Source: Polytrichum commune (taxonomy: Eukaryota > Streptophyta > Polytrichopsida > Polytrichales > Polytrichaceae). Taken from it: a DNA stretch of 64,000 bases. A model generated the notes under the pieces. It did not search any database. It had not been told where the DNA came from and was given only the letters and a program-made list of their open reading frames with translations. The DNA lies in NCBI GenBank assembly GCA_950295325.1, contig OX485809.1, positions 25,170,001 to 25,234,000 of the forward strand. The letters run 5' to 3'. Positions 37,801 to 48,904 of this stretch are shown here, piece after piece (the first letter of the stretch is position 1; each line of letters opens with the position of its first letter). The position numbers and the translations under genes are program-made.

Positions 37801-38590
37801 AGTCACCGATGGCAAGAGCATCCCGGCCCCGACATACCTTGGACTTTAGAACTAATACAAATTCACAATACCTAAAGTTGAAAAGTTCTTATTTTGCTCA
37901 AACAACATTGAGCATTGTGTTAAGGGCTCTCGTCGCAAGTGGGTCAATAAATTCTCTCATGACTAAGAAATACCTCCAAATCCCGCCTGTGTGGCCTGTC
38001 AAACTTGGCACTAACCTCACTCGTCTAGAGACTCTTAAACTTGAAAATATCGGCTTTTGACTACCCCCGAAAGAACGCATCACTCCAACTTGCCTCTTTA
38101 ACACATCTGTTCCTCCACTCTACCTCTCTGGTGTGGACGTTCCACCCAATCCAGACCCTTACCGTGCTTTTAGGTAGTCCAAGCTTACGAGATGGTCCAA
38201 CATGGCACCATCAACAAAAAAAAAATGCAGATGGTCGCCTCTGCACGAGCTATGGACGGGTCCATCTTGAAGGTAACCATAATTCCACGCCCTGGATTTG
38301 GTTGCGTGATTGTGTTGCAGTCCAAATCTACATCTACACAATCTGTTTACCAACTCATAGTGAGTTCTCTACCCAAGTGTAATTATCCGGCCTTCAAAAA
38401 TATGATATCAAAGTTCGGTCGCAAGCGATTTTTTTTTTTTACATTGTAAGCATCTCTACTTTATCTTTGTCAAGGTGTTTAATTTAGATCCTGACGTTTA
38501 CTTGTTCATTCACGCCCCGACATTTAGCTTCAATGAGGTCAAACTCATCTTTGAGGAGGGCCTCTTGACACATTCTACTTCCTAGAATTC
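34871..38590 (+). pseudogene. MULE-type transposase gene with degenerate SWIM finger
   Basis: The probable start is ATG 34871 (MASSSTVPCVSKMVELRAN). The N-terminal block continues through a stop into RVANNRSSVWELCVGKYRVYG. Next is a Cys/His block (CKNPHCDYL, CKICKEPPKC; 35700-36010). The transposase core runs from 36109: WTTMACYVYDGTYQ, ACCDFQSED, GFMTDNAQANWNAVR and RERTCYFHWTQSLEKHTK. A conserved C-terminal region follows (NYNIAESIHNKW, 37153-37850), then a worn SWIM region (PKCNYPAFKNM, about 38370) and LDPDVYLFIHAPTFSFNEVK (38485-38550). A TAG at 36583-36585 stands where the family has Trp, and several frameshifts occur (for example about 35620, 36045 and 37000). The AT-rich 37000-37130 looks like an intron or insertion. 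MULE affinity is strong; the exact subfamily is not known to me. Confidence 0.72.
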
Positions 38591-38924
38591 CTCCTGGCCT
38601 AATACTACATTGTGTGTTAATAGATGTGGTCATTTGTGGACCTCATGTGTACTCACAATTATTTTCCATAATAAATATAATTTCATGAATTATCTTTATT
38701 CCCTTCAAAATGTTGCATTACAATGTTATTCAACTATGTCATATGTTTCTCTCATCGTTGAACACTACATGTGCAACCTAACATGCCTTCTCTTGTTATG
38801 AACTCTACTTCCGGTTTGCCAGCCTCCTAGATGCTTGGGGCTTCATTTTATTGTTTGTTCTTGATGGAGGTAGACCCGGTCGAAACAAATCAACGTAGGA
38901 AACCGTTTTATTCTTCATCCGGTC

Positions 38925-39345
38925 CTTCAAGGTTCAATGGACGACGATGCGGTGATAATCTTTTCATCGTCTCATGAAACGACAAAGACCTAGAAGATTC
39001 GCTTACCACCTTGACATCCTCCTCCATGTCGATTGACTCGTCTTCATTCAAATCAACCACATCATTTGCCTCACCATTCATGCATCTTGTGGCGTCCTTC
39101 TCCAGTACATCCGCTCACCTCTTATCATTTTTTGCATATCGTTTTTGCTCCTCTTCCACCTCTATGCTTGTATGGACTGCGAAAATGGAGTCATCTCGTA
39201 GTCATCACTATATCGATTTGCAACACCTATATCATGTTCCGGCGATGGATTAAAGAAAACATGGGGATCTCCTAGACTTCTAATCTCCTTCTCCAATCCT
39301 AGACCAGCAAACATGTTTCTCTCCTCTCCCATTGTGTGCATGCGT
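38925..39345 (-). pseudogene. Unidentified acidic protein fragment
   Basis: One minus-strand frame reads LEKEIRSLGDPHVFF and on to about 39170. After a one-base shift it reads EVEEEQKRY, a TGA, then a Glu/Asp-rich run ending SFHETMKRLSPHRRPL and a TAA. The conserved-looking acidic composition and single shift suggest an old coding exon, perhaps the tail of a transposon-encoded protein. I do not recognise the family. Confidence 0.4.
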
Positions 39346-40858
39346 CTAAATTATATCTTCATATATATTCAGCTCAAGATAATTTCTTCGACCACAAACA
39401 ATAATTGTTGGAGTCCAAGCTCTAGAGTTGACTCACATATAGGACAAAGGCAAAAGTGATGGAATAAAAATGAAGCAAGTTGGTTGCCCTTTGTATTTTG
39501 ATTGACTCATTCTTCAATTATACCAATATCGAAATAATCATTTTCATTTATTCTTTTTTGAGATCATCCTTGGTTTTAATCATATACTTATTTGTTATAT
39601 CATAATTTTTCCATCATTTTAGCAATTCCCGGTTTCCAAATTTAAAGAGACCATTTCAAATTTAGGGCCCCTTTATTTATTTTTGGACCTATACATTCCA
39701 CATAAATATGTCATAAAATTTTACTATTTTTGGAAGAAAATATAATATTCGAATTACATTCGAATCTTTATACAAAATACATAAATTTAGTATGAGCAAT
39801 TTATTATTTTTACTTCATATCTGCTCTCCGCTCACATAGAAGTGTCGTCCGGGAATAGTTTACAAAAAAGGATGTATAAATGGAAAAATTAATAAATAAG
39901 ATAGCAGCTTCAAACAAGTATCAAAGAGGTTCTCAATGCATGTGTAAGACTTTTCCAAAAAGTGCAACTATATTTTTGACCTCACCAACTTTCTTGTTGC
40001 TTAATAGCTATTTAGATTTATTTAGATCGTAATTTAGCCTAGATTAGAACACTTACCACCACTTGGCATTAGTTTTATCCTAGAAACTGACAAATTAATT
40101 CTAAGTATTGAAAATAACTACCGAAATAGATTGAAAAAAAATAGCCTAAGAAAAACTCAAAGGTATCGCTATCTTTGTTGTTGAAAGAGCATCAAACTAG
40201 CATGTCAGCCCTAAACCTCCACCCTTATGCGTCGTAGTCCGGGTGGAAGCCTATGGCTTACATGTACTTAAATGACCTCACTTCGCCATTGGACTTGCCC
40301 CCCCCCCCCCAATACTCCAACAATATCAATGCCACACACATAATTTTACTCCAAAAGAAATAAGGTTACAAGCATTTAGAAATGCTCTTCTCCCTCATGG
40401 ATGTCACCACACCCTTACATATCAAATCTTCCACACACCACTCTTAAACCCTAAATCCTACCACAATGAGTTATTCTAAGCTTGGGTTAAGGCCAACACA
40501 GAGTTAAACATTCGGCTTGGCCTCCCTTTTCCTTACACTTCCGCCAATTAAATTCCACCCACACGATTAAAACATTGTCTACCCATCTACCATTCACTCT
40601 CTAGGAAACTACAACCAACTCACACACTCCCAAGCTACCACCAATTTAGTTCTATCATGAGATACACCAACACATAAATATGCACTAACACCGAGCATCA
40701 ACACAAACCCAGATCCACAAAGGTCCCAACACTAATTAATCCTACCCCACGTACTAGCTGCAGTATTGCAACTTCCCCTCTCAGTTAGTGTTGTTTGCAC
40801 CCCCGTAGCTAGCAGATTGATATCTCCTCGCTTACAGCTCACTTCCCTCCTCCGAAGC
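39346..40858. other. AT-rich interval, no recognised gene
   Basis: It contains an A/T-rich stretch (39600-39830), a C-run (about 40300-40311) and no long frame. The last part (40200-40858) is C/A-rich and may be intron or untranslated sequence of the minus-strand gene next to it. Confidence 0.5.
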
Positions 40859-41226
40859 TCAACTACCACAATGCCAGCTTAGTCGCGACCACCCCTGGAA
40901 TCCCACAACCTCATTTTTTCTCGGACGGTGGCTCGCTTCAGCCAGCTGCACAGGCAAAATGCGGGCACAGAGTCCAAACATTTGAGCCCTTTCAGTGCTA
41001 CACCAAAATTTTGGTGCCTCAATACTCTTCTCGCATTTTCTGATTATCTCCCTTCTATCCCCAAGCAAATCCTGGAATTCAACAGAATTTGAGAACAGAG
41101 CGCCAAGCTCCTCCAGCATGGAATTCTCTCGGAATGTTGGACTCCTATCCACGCCGCAGCTTGGCCTTCCAGACTCCAACGTCACCCGCAATCGGGTTGC
41201 CTCATCTTTTGTTGTTGCAACCAGCA
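40859..41226 (-). pseudogene. Host gene fragment, possible RPW8-like coiled coil, cut by the retrotransposon (downstream part)
   Basis: The minus-strand frame from 41226 reads LVATTKDEATRLRVTLES, then MLEELGALF, EFQDLLGDRREIIRKCEK and FWCSTERAQM. The order (helix, TLES, then a block with L-x-x-G/R-x-x-I-I-x-K-C followed by an aromatic) resembles the RPW8-type coiled coil of some plant NLR immune receptors. That match is weak. The retrotransposon starts at the right edge and the reading resumes beyond 55399. If RPW8-like, a nucleotide-binding domain would be expected further on, but I do not see one before 40200. Confidence 0.35.
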
Positions 41227-41559
41227 TGTCACGGTATGCGGCGTCGACGGCCGCACCTTATCTGTTGGGTTTCATCCATCTAGATTTAGATGGATGAATC
41301 TAGATGTGGAGAGGAAGGCCCTTAAGTGAGGAGCCTCCTCCTTGGCTTGGCATTCTTGCCAAACCAAGTCTTGTGAGTTAATGTGTGGAGAGAGCTTGTG
41401 TGAGGTGTAGATTGCATGATTTTGCAATAAATCTTGAGTTCTTCTTCCCCTACTTACACTCTTGGATTCTCCCTTGGTGGAGTGAGAGATAACTTGACTA
41501 GTTGTGTGCATTTGGAGAGAAATTAGAGCTCTTATGAGTGCTCTACCCTCTTCCTTCTC
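41227..41559 (+). repeat. Terminal repeat A (left end, A1)
   Basis: At 333 bp it equals the unit at 2049-2381 in length and nearly in sequence. It contains a TTAAGT box at about 41323 as a possible TATA element, a hairpin GGCATTCTTGCC about 25-30 bp later, and AATAAA at 41427-41432. After 41559 the sequence is element-internal and not repeat B, unlike copy 1. Confidence 0.88.
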
Positions 41560-41577
41560 ACTTGGCAAGAATGCATT
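41560..41577 (+). promoter_or_regulatory. Candidate primer-binding site, possibly self-primed
   Basis: Immediately after repeat A stands ACTTGGCAAGAATGC. I know no plant tRNA 3' end matching it. Instead, 13 of its bases are the reverse complement of 41350-41362 within repeat A, and all 15 match the repeat A copy near 2171-2185. Tf1/sushi-type elements prime from their own RNA 5' end in this way. A tRNA half-primer is the alternative. Confidence 0.45.
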
Positions 41578-43480
41578 TCATTTTTTATGTTTTCTTCTTC
41601 ACTCTTGAGATGTGACGCGCAAGAGGGGCATGAAGACGAGAAGTAATGAATTTGTGAGTTTCCGGAGCAAGAACACCGCGGATTTGTGGAGCAACAAGAT
41701 GAAGAATGCTTGTTTGTACATGCCACATCAAGGTGAATTGTGGTGATGAATTATTGAATTTTCTACGGAATTCCTTGTCATTTTTCTGCTTGTAAGCTTG
41801 AATTCGTATCGTTGAGCTTGTGAAGAGCATTCTTCATTCAATTTCAAGTGCAACTTCATTAAAAAACAATTTTTTTTTTAAAAAGGAGAGAGATGGAGGT
41901 GGAGAGGCGGAGGAAGCCCTCTTGAACCTCCTGGTTCCTTAGTGCCACCGGCGGCACGCGGCGGCCGGCGGCAGGCCCCCCCTCCTTCCTCCCCTCCTTC
42001 CTCTTCCCCCCCTCCTTCCTACCTCCCCCCTCCCTTTATCTACCTACCTACCTACCTCCCTCATTTCCCCCCCCCCCTTAACTTCCCTCCCTACCTTCCC
42101 CCCCTAAAGCCTAATCCCCTACCCCCCTACCCCATTTTTTGCCCCCTTTTTTGCCCCTTTTCCCTCCCCTAGGCCGACACCCCCCTCCCCTAGGCCCCCC
42201 CCCTGCCAACAACCCCCCCCAGCTGCGGCAGCAGCAGCAGCTAAGGGGCCGAAGTTTTTTTTTTAAATTTTTTTAAATTTTTTTAAATTTTTAAATTTTT
42301 TTTTTATTACATTTGTTTATTTGTATTTGTTTATTTGTATTTATGAATACAAAAACCAAATACAATAAACTAAGATACAAATTCCTTGCATCCAAGCAAG
42401 ATGTCTCTTGACAAAGTAAGACGAAGACATTTATCTTGACACGACATTTGGGGGTATTCAAATTTTTCATGAAAGTAAAATTCTTGGAGTTATGAATAAC
42501 AAACTGTGGCGAAAGGATTGAGAGCACATTCTTGAGTTCCTTTGGGGTTGTGGGAGGTTTGGTACCAAAATCATTTTGTTGGGAGAGTTGGAGCATTGCG
42601 AAAGAAGTTCACGTGAGCACCTGGCAACACGCGAAGGGCGTGGGATTGCGGCGAATTCGCAATTTGCTTCTTCTTCTTCCACATTGACTTGATAGAGGTA
42701 TTGAGAATATGAGGGTTTTCATTTTCTTTTGCTTCAATGGGGGCAAGACATGGGCATTGGGTTATTAGGGGATAGGGATTTATTTTGGGTTAGGTTTATT
42801 AGATTGGCGTTGGGATTTATTTGGGGATAGGTTGATTATTGTTGCAGGATTTATTTAGGAATAGGTTTATTAGATTGTTGAGGGAATTGCCGAGGGGTGG
42901 GGCCAATTGGTACATGGAATTACCATTCGACTTAACAATATCATTGTTAAGGGCGAATTGTGTTTAGAAACACAAATTCCCGGGACTTCGGGGAGGAGAG
43001 GATTTTAGATTGTAGCACTAGATGAGCGATGTGCTTATGCAATTTCCTTTCTTAAGCAACAGGGCTTTAATTATTGACTACCAACCGCAGGCGGGTGCCG
43101 GTTGGTCGTGGTCGCTTTCAATTTTTGTTTAAGTGTTGTTTTGGGGAAGAGGATCCAGTGCGGTTATTGCATTGTTCCTTGTATTTTGTTGTGGTACCTT
43201 CCTCCGTTTCGGGTTGTTGTGTTAGAGTCTTCCAACATTGCCACATTTTTGTGTTGTCCTAGTTTGTGATAGGGTGTTGTGGGGGTGAGGTCGGAGTAAT
43301 GACCGACGAGACCCTTGTGTGTGCACCAAGTGGGCGGTGCTTGTATTCCCTTATGGTGAGGCTGGATTGATGACCAACAGACCATAAGATTTGGTGGTGG
43401 TTGCAGGTGCAGGTTGTCTTTACCCTAATATCACATTAGTTTAGGTTGTTGGCTCCAGTGACCAAATCCATTGCGGGTTT
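41578..43480 (+). other. Long untranslated leader with a polypyrimidine block
   Basis: There is no supported gene. The stretch 41942-42225 is nearly pure C/T with runs of C, preceded by a GC-rich patch and followed by CAG repeats (42224-42242) and A/T runs. Its Pro-rich open frame is a by-product of composition. The leader is long for a Ty3/gypsy element and may hide a further insertion whose edges I could not find. Confidence 0.5.
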
Positions 43481-44677
43481 ATGGTTACAACTTGGAGCCA
43501 ACATTATCGTTCTCCGTCTCCGGCATCATCGCAAGGTCGATCTTCGGACCTTTTGGACAGTGAACCCGTGGTAGCACCCGACGAGGCTTTTCAGCCTACT
43601 TCGGTGTGGGGGATTGCTACTCGGTTTCACGTCCTTTGGGTGGGATCCTTTGACGAGATGGAGGAAGAGACGCGAGGCGGCATCCGTGACCGATTTTCCG
43701 GTCGAGCAGGGACCATTTCCCTGCAAGATTGGAAAATTCAGTTCAGGACATGGATGAGGGAGAAGCGTCAACGCAATACCAGTTTTAATGACTGGTATGC
43801 GTTTGAGTTACTACCCCAACATTTGGAGCATGAGGCGCTCCAGACTTATGAGCAATGGAAGGATGTTCATTGGATGGTGTTGCGCCAGGTGGAGCGATAT
43901 TGGGAGACTCGGGTGGAGCTTGTTTCCGCATTAAAGGAAGGCGCAACTTCTACTTTATTGGCCGCTTCTGTGGTGAAGCCGGAGCAAGCCGAGGGCTTTG
44001 TTGTGGTGGATGTGGAGGGGAGTTTTCCCAGTGGGCCTAAAGATCAGGCTCCCACATCCGCATCTGCGAGTACGTCGAGTACGTCGAGTACGTCGAGTCC
44101 GAGTCTTCCACTCTCTCGGTATGCCCAGGCTACCCAGGCGGCATTAGCCTCTTTAGGGGCTCCACCTGAATTTGATCCTCTGCATGAATTCCAACTCCAT
44201 TTGGAGGAGGAATATGGAGGTTTCCGCCGAGATCAAATGCAGCGGATCCAGGATTTTCGAAGGGAGAAAGAAGACACACCTCGTACCATGTACACGAGGT
44301 TGGCGAGGTTTGCAAGAGAATCTGGAGGTGTTTTCGCAGAGAGCCAGTTGGTGAAGGTATTTTTGTCCAAGATTGACAAACACCTCATTGACTTAGCACT
44401 GCCCAGGATCATCATGGATTATGGTGGCCGGGCGACACTTGCAGAGGCTTTCGCCATTGTCGAGCAGTGTGATCGTGCATTGTGTCAGCACGATGCCACT
44501 GATTTGGTGTTCCTGCTAGTAGATTCTAGCAAATCCCGAAGAATTCCGGTTGCGGCTGCGGGATTGGCGGAGGTCGAAGTAGACAAGACCATATATTGTT
44601 GGTCTTGTAGGCAGGCCGGCCACGCTAAGAAGGACTGTCCTTCGAAGCAAAGGCAAGCCAGATCGTCACTACTCTGA
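43481..44677 (+). CDS. gag: Gag polyprotein with CCHC zinc knuckle
   Basis: The 398-codon frame starts MVTTWSQHYRS. A Ser/Thr linker encoded by a CGTCGAGTA repeat (44070-44097) separates an N-terminal matrix-like part from a capsid-like region (FRREKEDTPRTMYTRLARFA, then SQLVKVFLSKIDKHL), typical of retrotransposon Gag. The CCHC knuckle CWSCRQAGHAKKDC lies at about 44599-44640. Gag packages the element RNA into particles. The frame ends at 44677; a second knuckle lies just beyond in another frame. Whether this is a programmed frameshift or decay cannot be told here. Confidence 0.88.
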   Translation: MVTTWSQHYRSPSPASSQGRSSDLLDSEPVVAPDEAFQPTSVWGIATRFHVLWVGSFDEMEEETRGGIRDRFSGRAGTISLQDWKIQFRTWMREKRQRNTSFNDWYAFELLPQHLEHEALQTYEQWKDVHWMVLRQVERYWETRVELVSALKEGATSTLLAASVVKPEQAEGFVVVDVEGSFPSGPKDQAPTSASASTSSTSSTSSPSLPLSRYAQATQAALASLGAPPEFDPLHEFQLHLEEEYGGFRRDQMQRIQDFRREKEDTPRTMYTRLARFARESGGVFAESQLVKVFLSKIDKHLIDLALPRIIMDYGGRATLAEAFAIVEQCDRALCQHDATDLVFLLVDSSKSRRIPVAAAGLAEVEVDKTIYCWSCRQAGHAKKDCPSKQRQARSSLL

Positions 44678-44802
44678 AGCGGAAACCATTTGTTCCCGCT
44701 AAGGGCTCGGCGAAGGGGACAACGGGTAATCAGTTACCCAAGCAGTTGAAGTGTTCCCATTGTGGGCGGAACAATCACGCGGTACAGAACTGTTTTGCTC
44801 TT
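44662..44802 (+). pseudogene. Gag C-terminus with second zinc knuckle, frame-shifted and interrupted
   Basis: In the +2 frame relative to gag, CSHCGRNNHAVQNC (44752-44793) is a second C-x2-C-x4-H-x4-C knuckle. Directly after it the protein is cut at 44803 by the nested solo-LTR-like insertion. It resumes at 46593 (LHPEK), in register once the insert is removed. Two knuckles are common in Gag proteins. Confidence 0.75.
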
Positions 44803-46592
44803 TGTGAGCCCAAAATGGTGCCCACATGTGGTGATTAGCTCTTCGAAACCAATTTTAGTTTGATTTTGATGTGTTATGATTATTCACAAAACATAAAAAG
44901 AGTGAAGTGTGGTGTGGATTTAACTTTAGGCATTAGATGGTGTTGTGTGATTATTTCAAGGTTTGATTTCAATAAGAATATGCCTTGATAATGTGAGTAG
45001 GGGGTAAGGTGAAGCAAGGTGAGCTCCGCGGGTTAAATGCCCACTTTTGGATCCACCTTGTTAGTTTAGGAAGAAGGAAGCTTGGTGGATGGGGATTAGT
45101 CCCTACTTTAGAGGTGAAGGTTAAGGGATTGTGATTGGAGGTGCTAATCCTCTCACCCTATCCTCACCTCTCTCTCCCTTTCTCTCCCTCTCTCCCTCTC
45201 TCCCTCTTTGCTACTTAAGGTGTTTTCTCCCTCATTTACCACTCTCTCCATCAAGCGCTCTCAAGGGAGCAAGTCCTTAAGAGCTTGAGCCACGTGTGTA
45301 GGTTATTAGTTTTAGTGAGGTTAATTAGTTAGGCTCTATCTCTCATTGTCTCTAAAGGGGGTGAGCTCTTAGAGCTTGAGACAAGGTGTGTGAAGTAAGT
45401 AGCTCTTAGAGTAGTTGTGTGTTAGATTAGTTTAGTTCATTAGCGGTGTAGGTTAGCTCATTTAGCCCAAAGTGCAAGGAAGAAGGAATTAGTGGATGTT
45501 TTGATTAGCACCTAAGGTTGTATCATTTAAGGGGGCAGCTAGCTGACTTTGCTATCAACTGCAACTCTGCTGGCCGAAGCCCAACGGGGGCAGCTACCTG
45601 ACTTGGCTATCAACTACAATCTGTTGGGCGAAGCCCAACTGGGCAGCTAGCTGACTTTGCTATCAACTGCAACTCTGCTGGCCGAAGCCCAACGAGGGCA
45701 GCTAGCTGACTTGGCTATCAACTACAATCTGCTGGCCGAAGCCCAACGGGGGCAGCTAGCTGACTTGGCTATCAACTACAATCTGCTGGCCGAAGCCCAA
45801 CTAGGCAGCTAACTGACTTTGCCATCAACTGCAACTCTGCTGGCCGAAGCCCAACGGGGGCAGCTAGCTAACTTGGCTATCAACTACAATTTGCTGGCCG
45901 AAGCCCAACTGGGCAACTAGCTGACTTTGCTATCAACTGCAACTCTGTTGGCCGAGGCCAACTGGGCAGCTAGCTAACTCTACTGGGCCGAGGCAAATCT
46001 TGGATTAAGCCCGGGCTAATCCTTGTTAGGCCTTAACTTAACGAATCAATATATAGTAACCTTAGTTGCCTCACCACAATTTAACCTTGGACCACGATAG
46101 ATTATTTTAGAATATCTTAGGCCTTAGATAAGTATTGGATTCATTAGGCTAGGTAGGGCATGTGTGATTTTTGAGTGTATTGGTGCTTGAACCATTGAGA
46201 AAAGTGTTTTTCAACACTTGAACCTATTGGTCAAAATAAATCACTTGGATTACTAATGGAGAAGGTGGAGGACATCCGCGGTGGCGAAACAAAGGAGGTT
46301 AGGCCGATGGAGAAAGTGGAAGACTCTAGTAATGGAAGAGTGAAGGAGAGGATAATCAAAGGCCAAAGGGGAATATATTTGAGAGCTTGTGTTGCCAAGG
46401 CCGCCGGTTGGACCCTTGAGAAAGCCAATTCGGCTACGAGTCAAGAGGCTACCATTAATAAACAAAGTGATTCAAAATGACATGAATGCCTTGGGATGTG
46501 AAGGGAGCATTTTCAATACACAAACAATACATGTGATTCTCAAAACCATCACCCGGACTAGGACGCTTAAGGGTGGTGGGTTTGGCCTCACA
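44803..46592. mobile_element. Nested solo-LTR-like insertion, 1790 bp, TSD CTCT(T/C)
   Basis: It begins TGTGAGCCCAAA and ends TTTGGCCTCACA, inverted ends with one mismatch. It is flanked by CTCTT (44798-44802) and CTCTC (46593-46597). Removing it restores the gag-protease reading. TG...CA ends and a 5-bp duplication fit a solo LTR of another LTR-retrotransposon family. Pyrimidine runs followed by a CTTAAG region (45140-45230) could be its promoter. The frame at 46256-46480 has no motif. A non-autonomous LTR element without a distinct interior is the alternative. Confidence 0.7.
45531..45993. repeat. Minisatellite of ~54-bp units inside the nested insertion
   Basis: Eight complete units and one partial unit share GGGCAGCTAGCTGACTT and GGCCGAAGCCCAAC. 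Two subtypes alternate for most of the array (CTATCAACTGCAACTCTG and CTATCAACTACAATCTG), so the array probably grew by copying dimers of about 108 bp. Confidence 0.92.
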
Positions 46593-47752
46593 CTCTCCAT
46601 CCTGAGAAATGTCCTTCTTCCGACCGGGAGAAGACGTTGGAGGCGAAGATTGGAGCCATGGAGGAGAGGTTCAAAAGTTTGGCGTCATCCGGCCAAATCT
46701 TGGCCTCACCGTCTTCCTCCGGAGCTCAGGCTAGTTCTTCCACTCCGGATTACTATATCTTCGGAGCCTCGGGCGAGGTGGTGAGTTCCGCGGCCGTGAC
46801 ACGTGTTCAAGCCGTGTCACAATCCATACCTTCGACCACAAATAAATATGTGGCAAGCTCACGAGCTCGGGACAATGCGTCCGCGGACCAAATTGGTCAG
46901 GCACAACTACCATTATCTTTTGGATTGGCCGATGCCGTCCAATCTGTCAGTGGTCGTCATCCGAACGATGAGGTTTCACATTCAGCGACCGATGTAGCAC
47001 ACACGTTGGCATCCAAGGTGTTGCACACACCTTTGTTCACGGCCATGGAGTGGTCATCGCCAGAGTTCCAACCTGCTAAGGTTTTTCACTTAGCAGGTAG
47101 GATTTTGAAAAGGAAGGCATCCTTACCTTCTCTGACCGTGGCTCAAGCCACTACGGACATCCCTGCTTCTGAAGATCCTGAGGATGTGGCCAAATGGCGA
47201 GCGAGACTTGCGGCAGAGACCATTGCGTCTTTTGATGCACACGCCTCAGATGACAAGGCACCGACCACGTCTTATGACTCACCAGTATCCGCGGGTACAA
47301 CCTATCTGTCTGATGTCGCTGCTAGACCTGTCCGCAAGCGCCGCGGCATTCGACCCGGCGTTGTACGTATGGTGAATGATACCGGAATTTTGGTGGTCAG
47401 TTGCACTGGGAGCAATGCTACTCGGGTTGCTCCCCGTTGTGTGATGATGGATTCAAGGGCACAGCCAGTTATGATCAGCAAGAGGCTTGCCCAAGAGTTG
47501 AGGTTGACGGCCGAGGATTTGACTCCCTGTCCATTCACCATTGTCACATCCATTGGTCACGTGGAGCGGGCCATGGGTTATACTCGAGAGCCATTACAAC
47601 TTAGCTTCCGAGTGAAGCCTGGAGATTCACCCGCACCTCTTCTTCTTAGGTGTGCGGTGACGGATGCGACCAACTATGACATTTTAGTTGGTCAGCAAGC
47701 ACTTTACCCTCTTGGTTTTGGTTTGGACAACTGGACTGAGGAGGCGTGGATC
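46593..47752 (+). CDS. Retrotransposon protease region (retropepsin-like)
   Basis: This frame continues Gag with a coiled-coil-like start (LEAKIGAMEERFKSL) and a long linker, then the aspartic protease domain. The active-site block reads MMDSRAQPVMISKRL (Asp at 47450-47452). The family usually has DSGA, so the Gly is replaced by Arg, likely by one transition. The closing block YDILVGQQALYPLGF is typical of Ty3/gypsy proteases. The enzyme cuts the polyprotein during particle maturation. A TGA at 47753-47755 ends the frame where the reading otherwise continues into the methyltransferase; it is consistent with CGA changed to TGA. Confidence 0.82.
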
Positions 47753-48407
47753 TGACCAGGTTGGTCGGCTGGGGATGGCCGCAGGGAACTTATTCCCGTG
47801 GCTTTCGCGGCGGCCGCGACCATAGCACCATTATCTATGGTTTTTGGATGTGGTGCTATGGTGGACACATTGCCTTATGGTTCCGCATTGTTGGAGGAGT
47901 CATTGGCATTCATGGGGAGTACAGACGATCAACGGGATATGGCATCTGAGGGTGCATTGGTGCGCCATCCCAAGGATCCCCTTCCTCCTTGGCGTGATTC
48001 CGCCGAGCTATTTCGGAGGTGCGAGGATATTGTTCACTCTCTCACTCCTAGGACACCGATCATACCGGGTGTCCTCTCGACATTGGCACATCCCATTTTA
48101 TGGCAGCCGCCAGACGCGGGAATTACTTTGATGGAACTGTTTGGGGGCATCGGCACGGGCTTAGCAGCCGTATTGGAGGCTGGCCTCACGGTCAGACGGT
48201 ATGTCTATGTGGACAACTCTTCAGTGTCCACCCGTGTGGCTCGTCACCATCTTCACCAGTTGATGGTATTGTACCCCCAGCAGTTACACCCAACTGCCAT
48301 TCGTGGGTGTTTTTCACGTCTCCCTCGTGATGTTACACTCATCAGTGAGGCCGACTTACGACACTTGGGCCCGGTGGATATGGTGATTCCGGGATGGCCA
48401 TGCCAAG

Positions 48408-48904
48408 CACGGGTAGATCACTCTAAGGCATTTTTGTGCACCACGTGCGGCTGGGGGTTTTTTGTTTTGGGGCTATTTACCTTCAAGGACTGAATTAAAG
48501 CCTCCCTATAATTACTTAAATTTCAAAAATGGCCCATTTGTTTGCACCCTTCCATTACTTATATTGTCCAAGTCACTGCAATTTTTTGTACTCTATATTC
48601 CTTTTAAGTAATTTTGGACAGACGGAAATCCCAATTATCATCCATCCCCGTGAGTCCTAAACCCATTTACATACCATACTAAACATACCTTCCAGGATCC
48701 TTATCTTCAGCCCCTATATTAATTTTACAAAAAAATAATGACCCACGTTTTACGTCCATCTAACTTACTTATAATGGGACTGTCTACATTTAATGGCCCC
48801 TTCATTATTTGGAATTCCTTTATAATTTTTATTTCAAATGATTTTAATCCTCTCTATATTATGCCGCACGTCGTTTTTAAAATGCACTACGTGATCTACC
48901 CGTG
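48408..48904. mobile_element. MITE 1 in the methyltransferase, 497 bp, TSD ATGCCAAG
   Basis: The ends are inverted repeats of about 42 bp beginning CACGGGTAGATCAC and ending inward at an ACGTGCGGC block. A perfect 8-bp duplication ATGCCAAG flanks it (48400-48407 and 48905-48912). An 8-bp duplication with CA-type ends suggests hAT. The long arms could also suit a MULE, whose duplications are usually 9 bp. It has no coding content. It splits the methyltransferase motif IV loop just after PCQ. Confidence 0.87.

Noticed and set aside
41942-42172. Pro-rich 76-codon frame
   Set aside because: It is a polypyrimidine tract with C runs in the retrotransposon leader, with no domain and no conserved start.
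45531-45993. CRISPR-like array
   Set aside because: Units are contiguous 54-bp variants without unique spacers.
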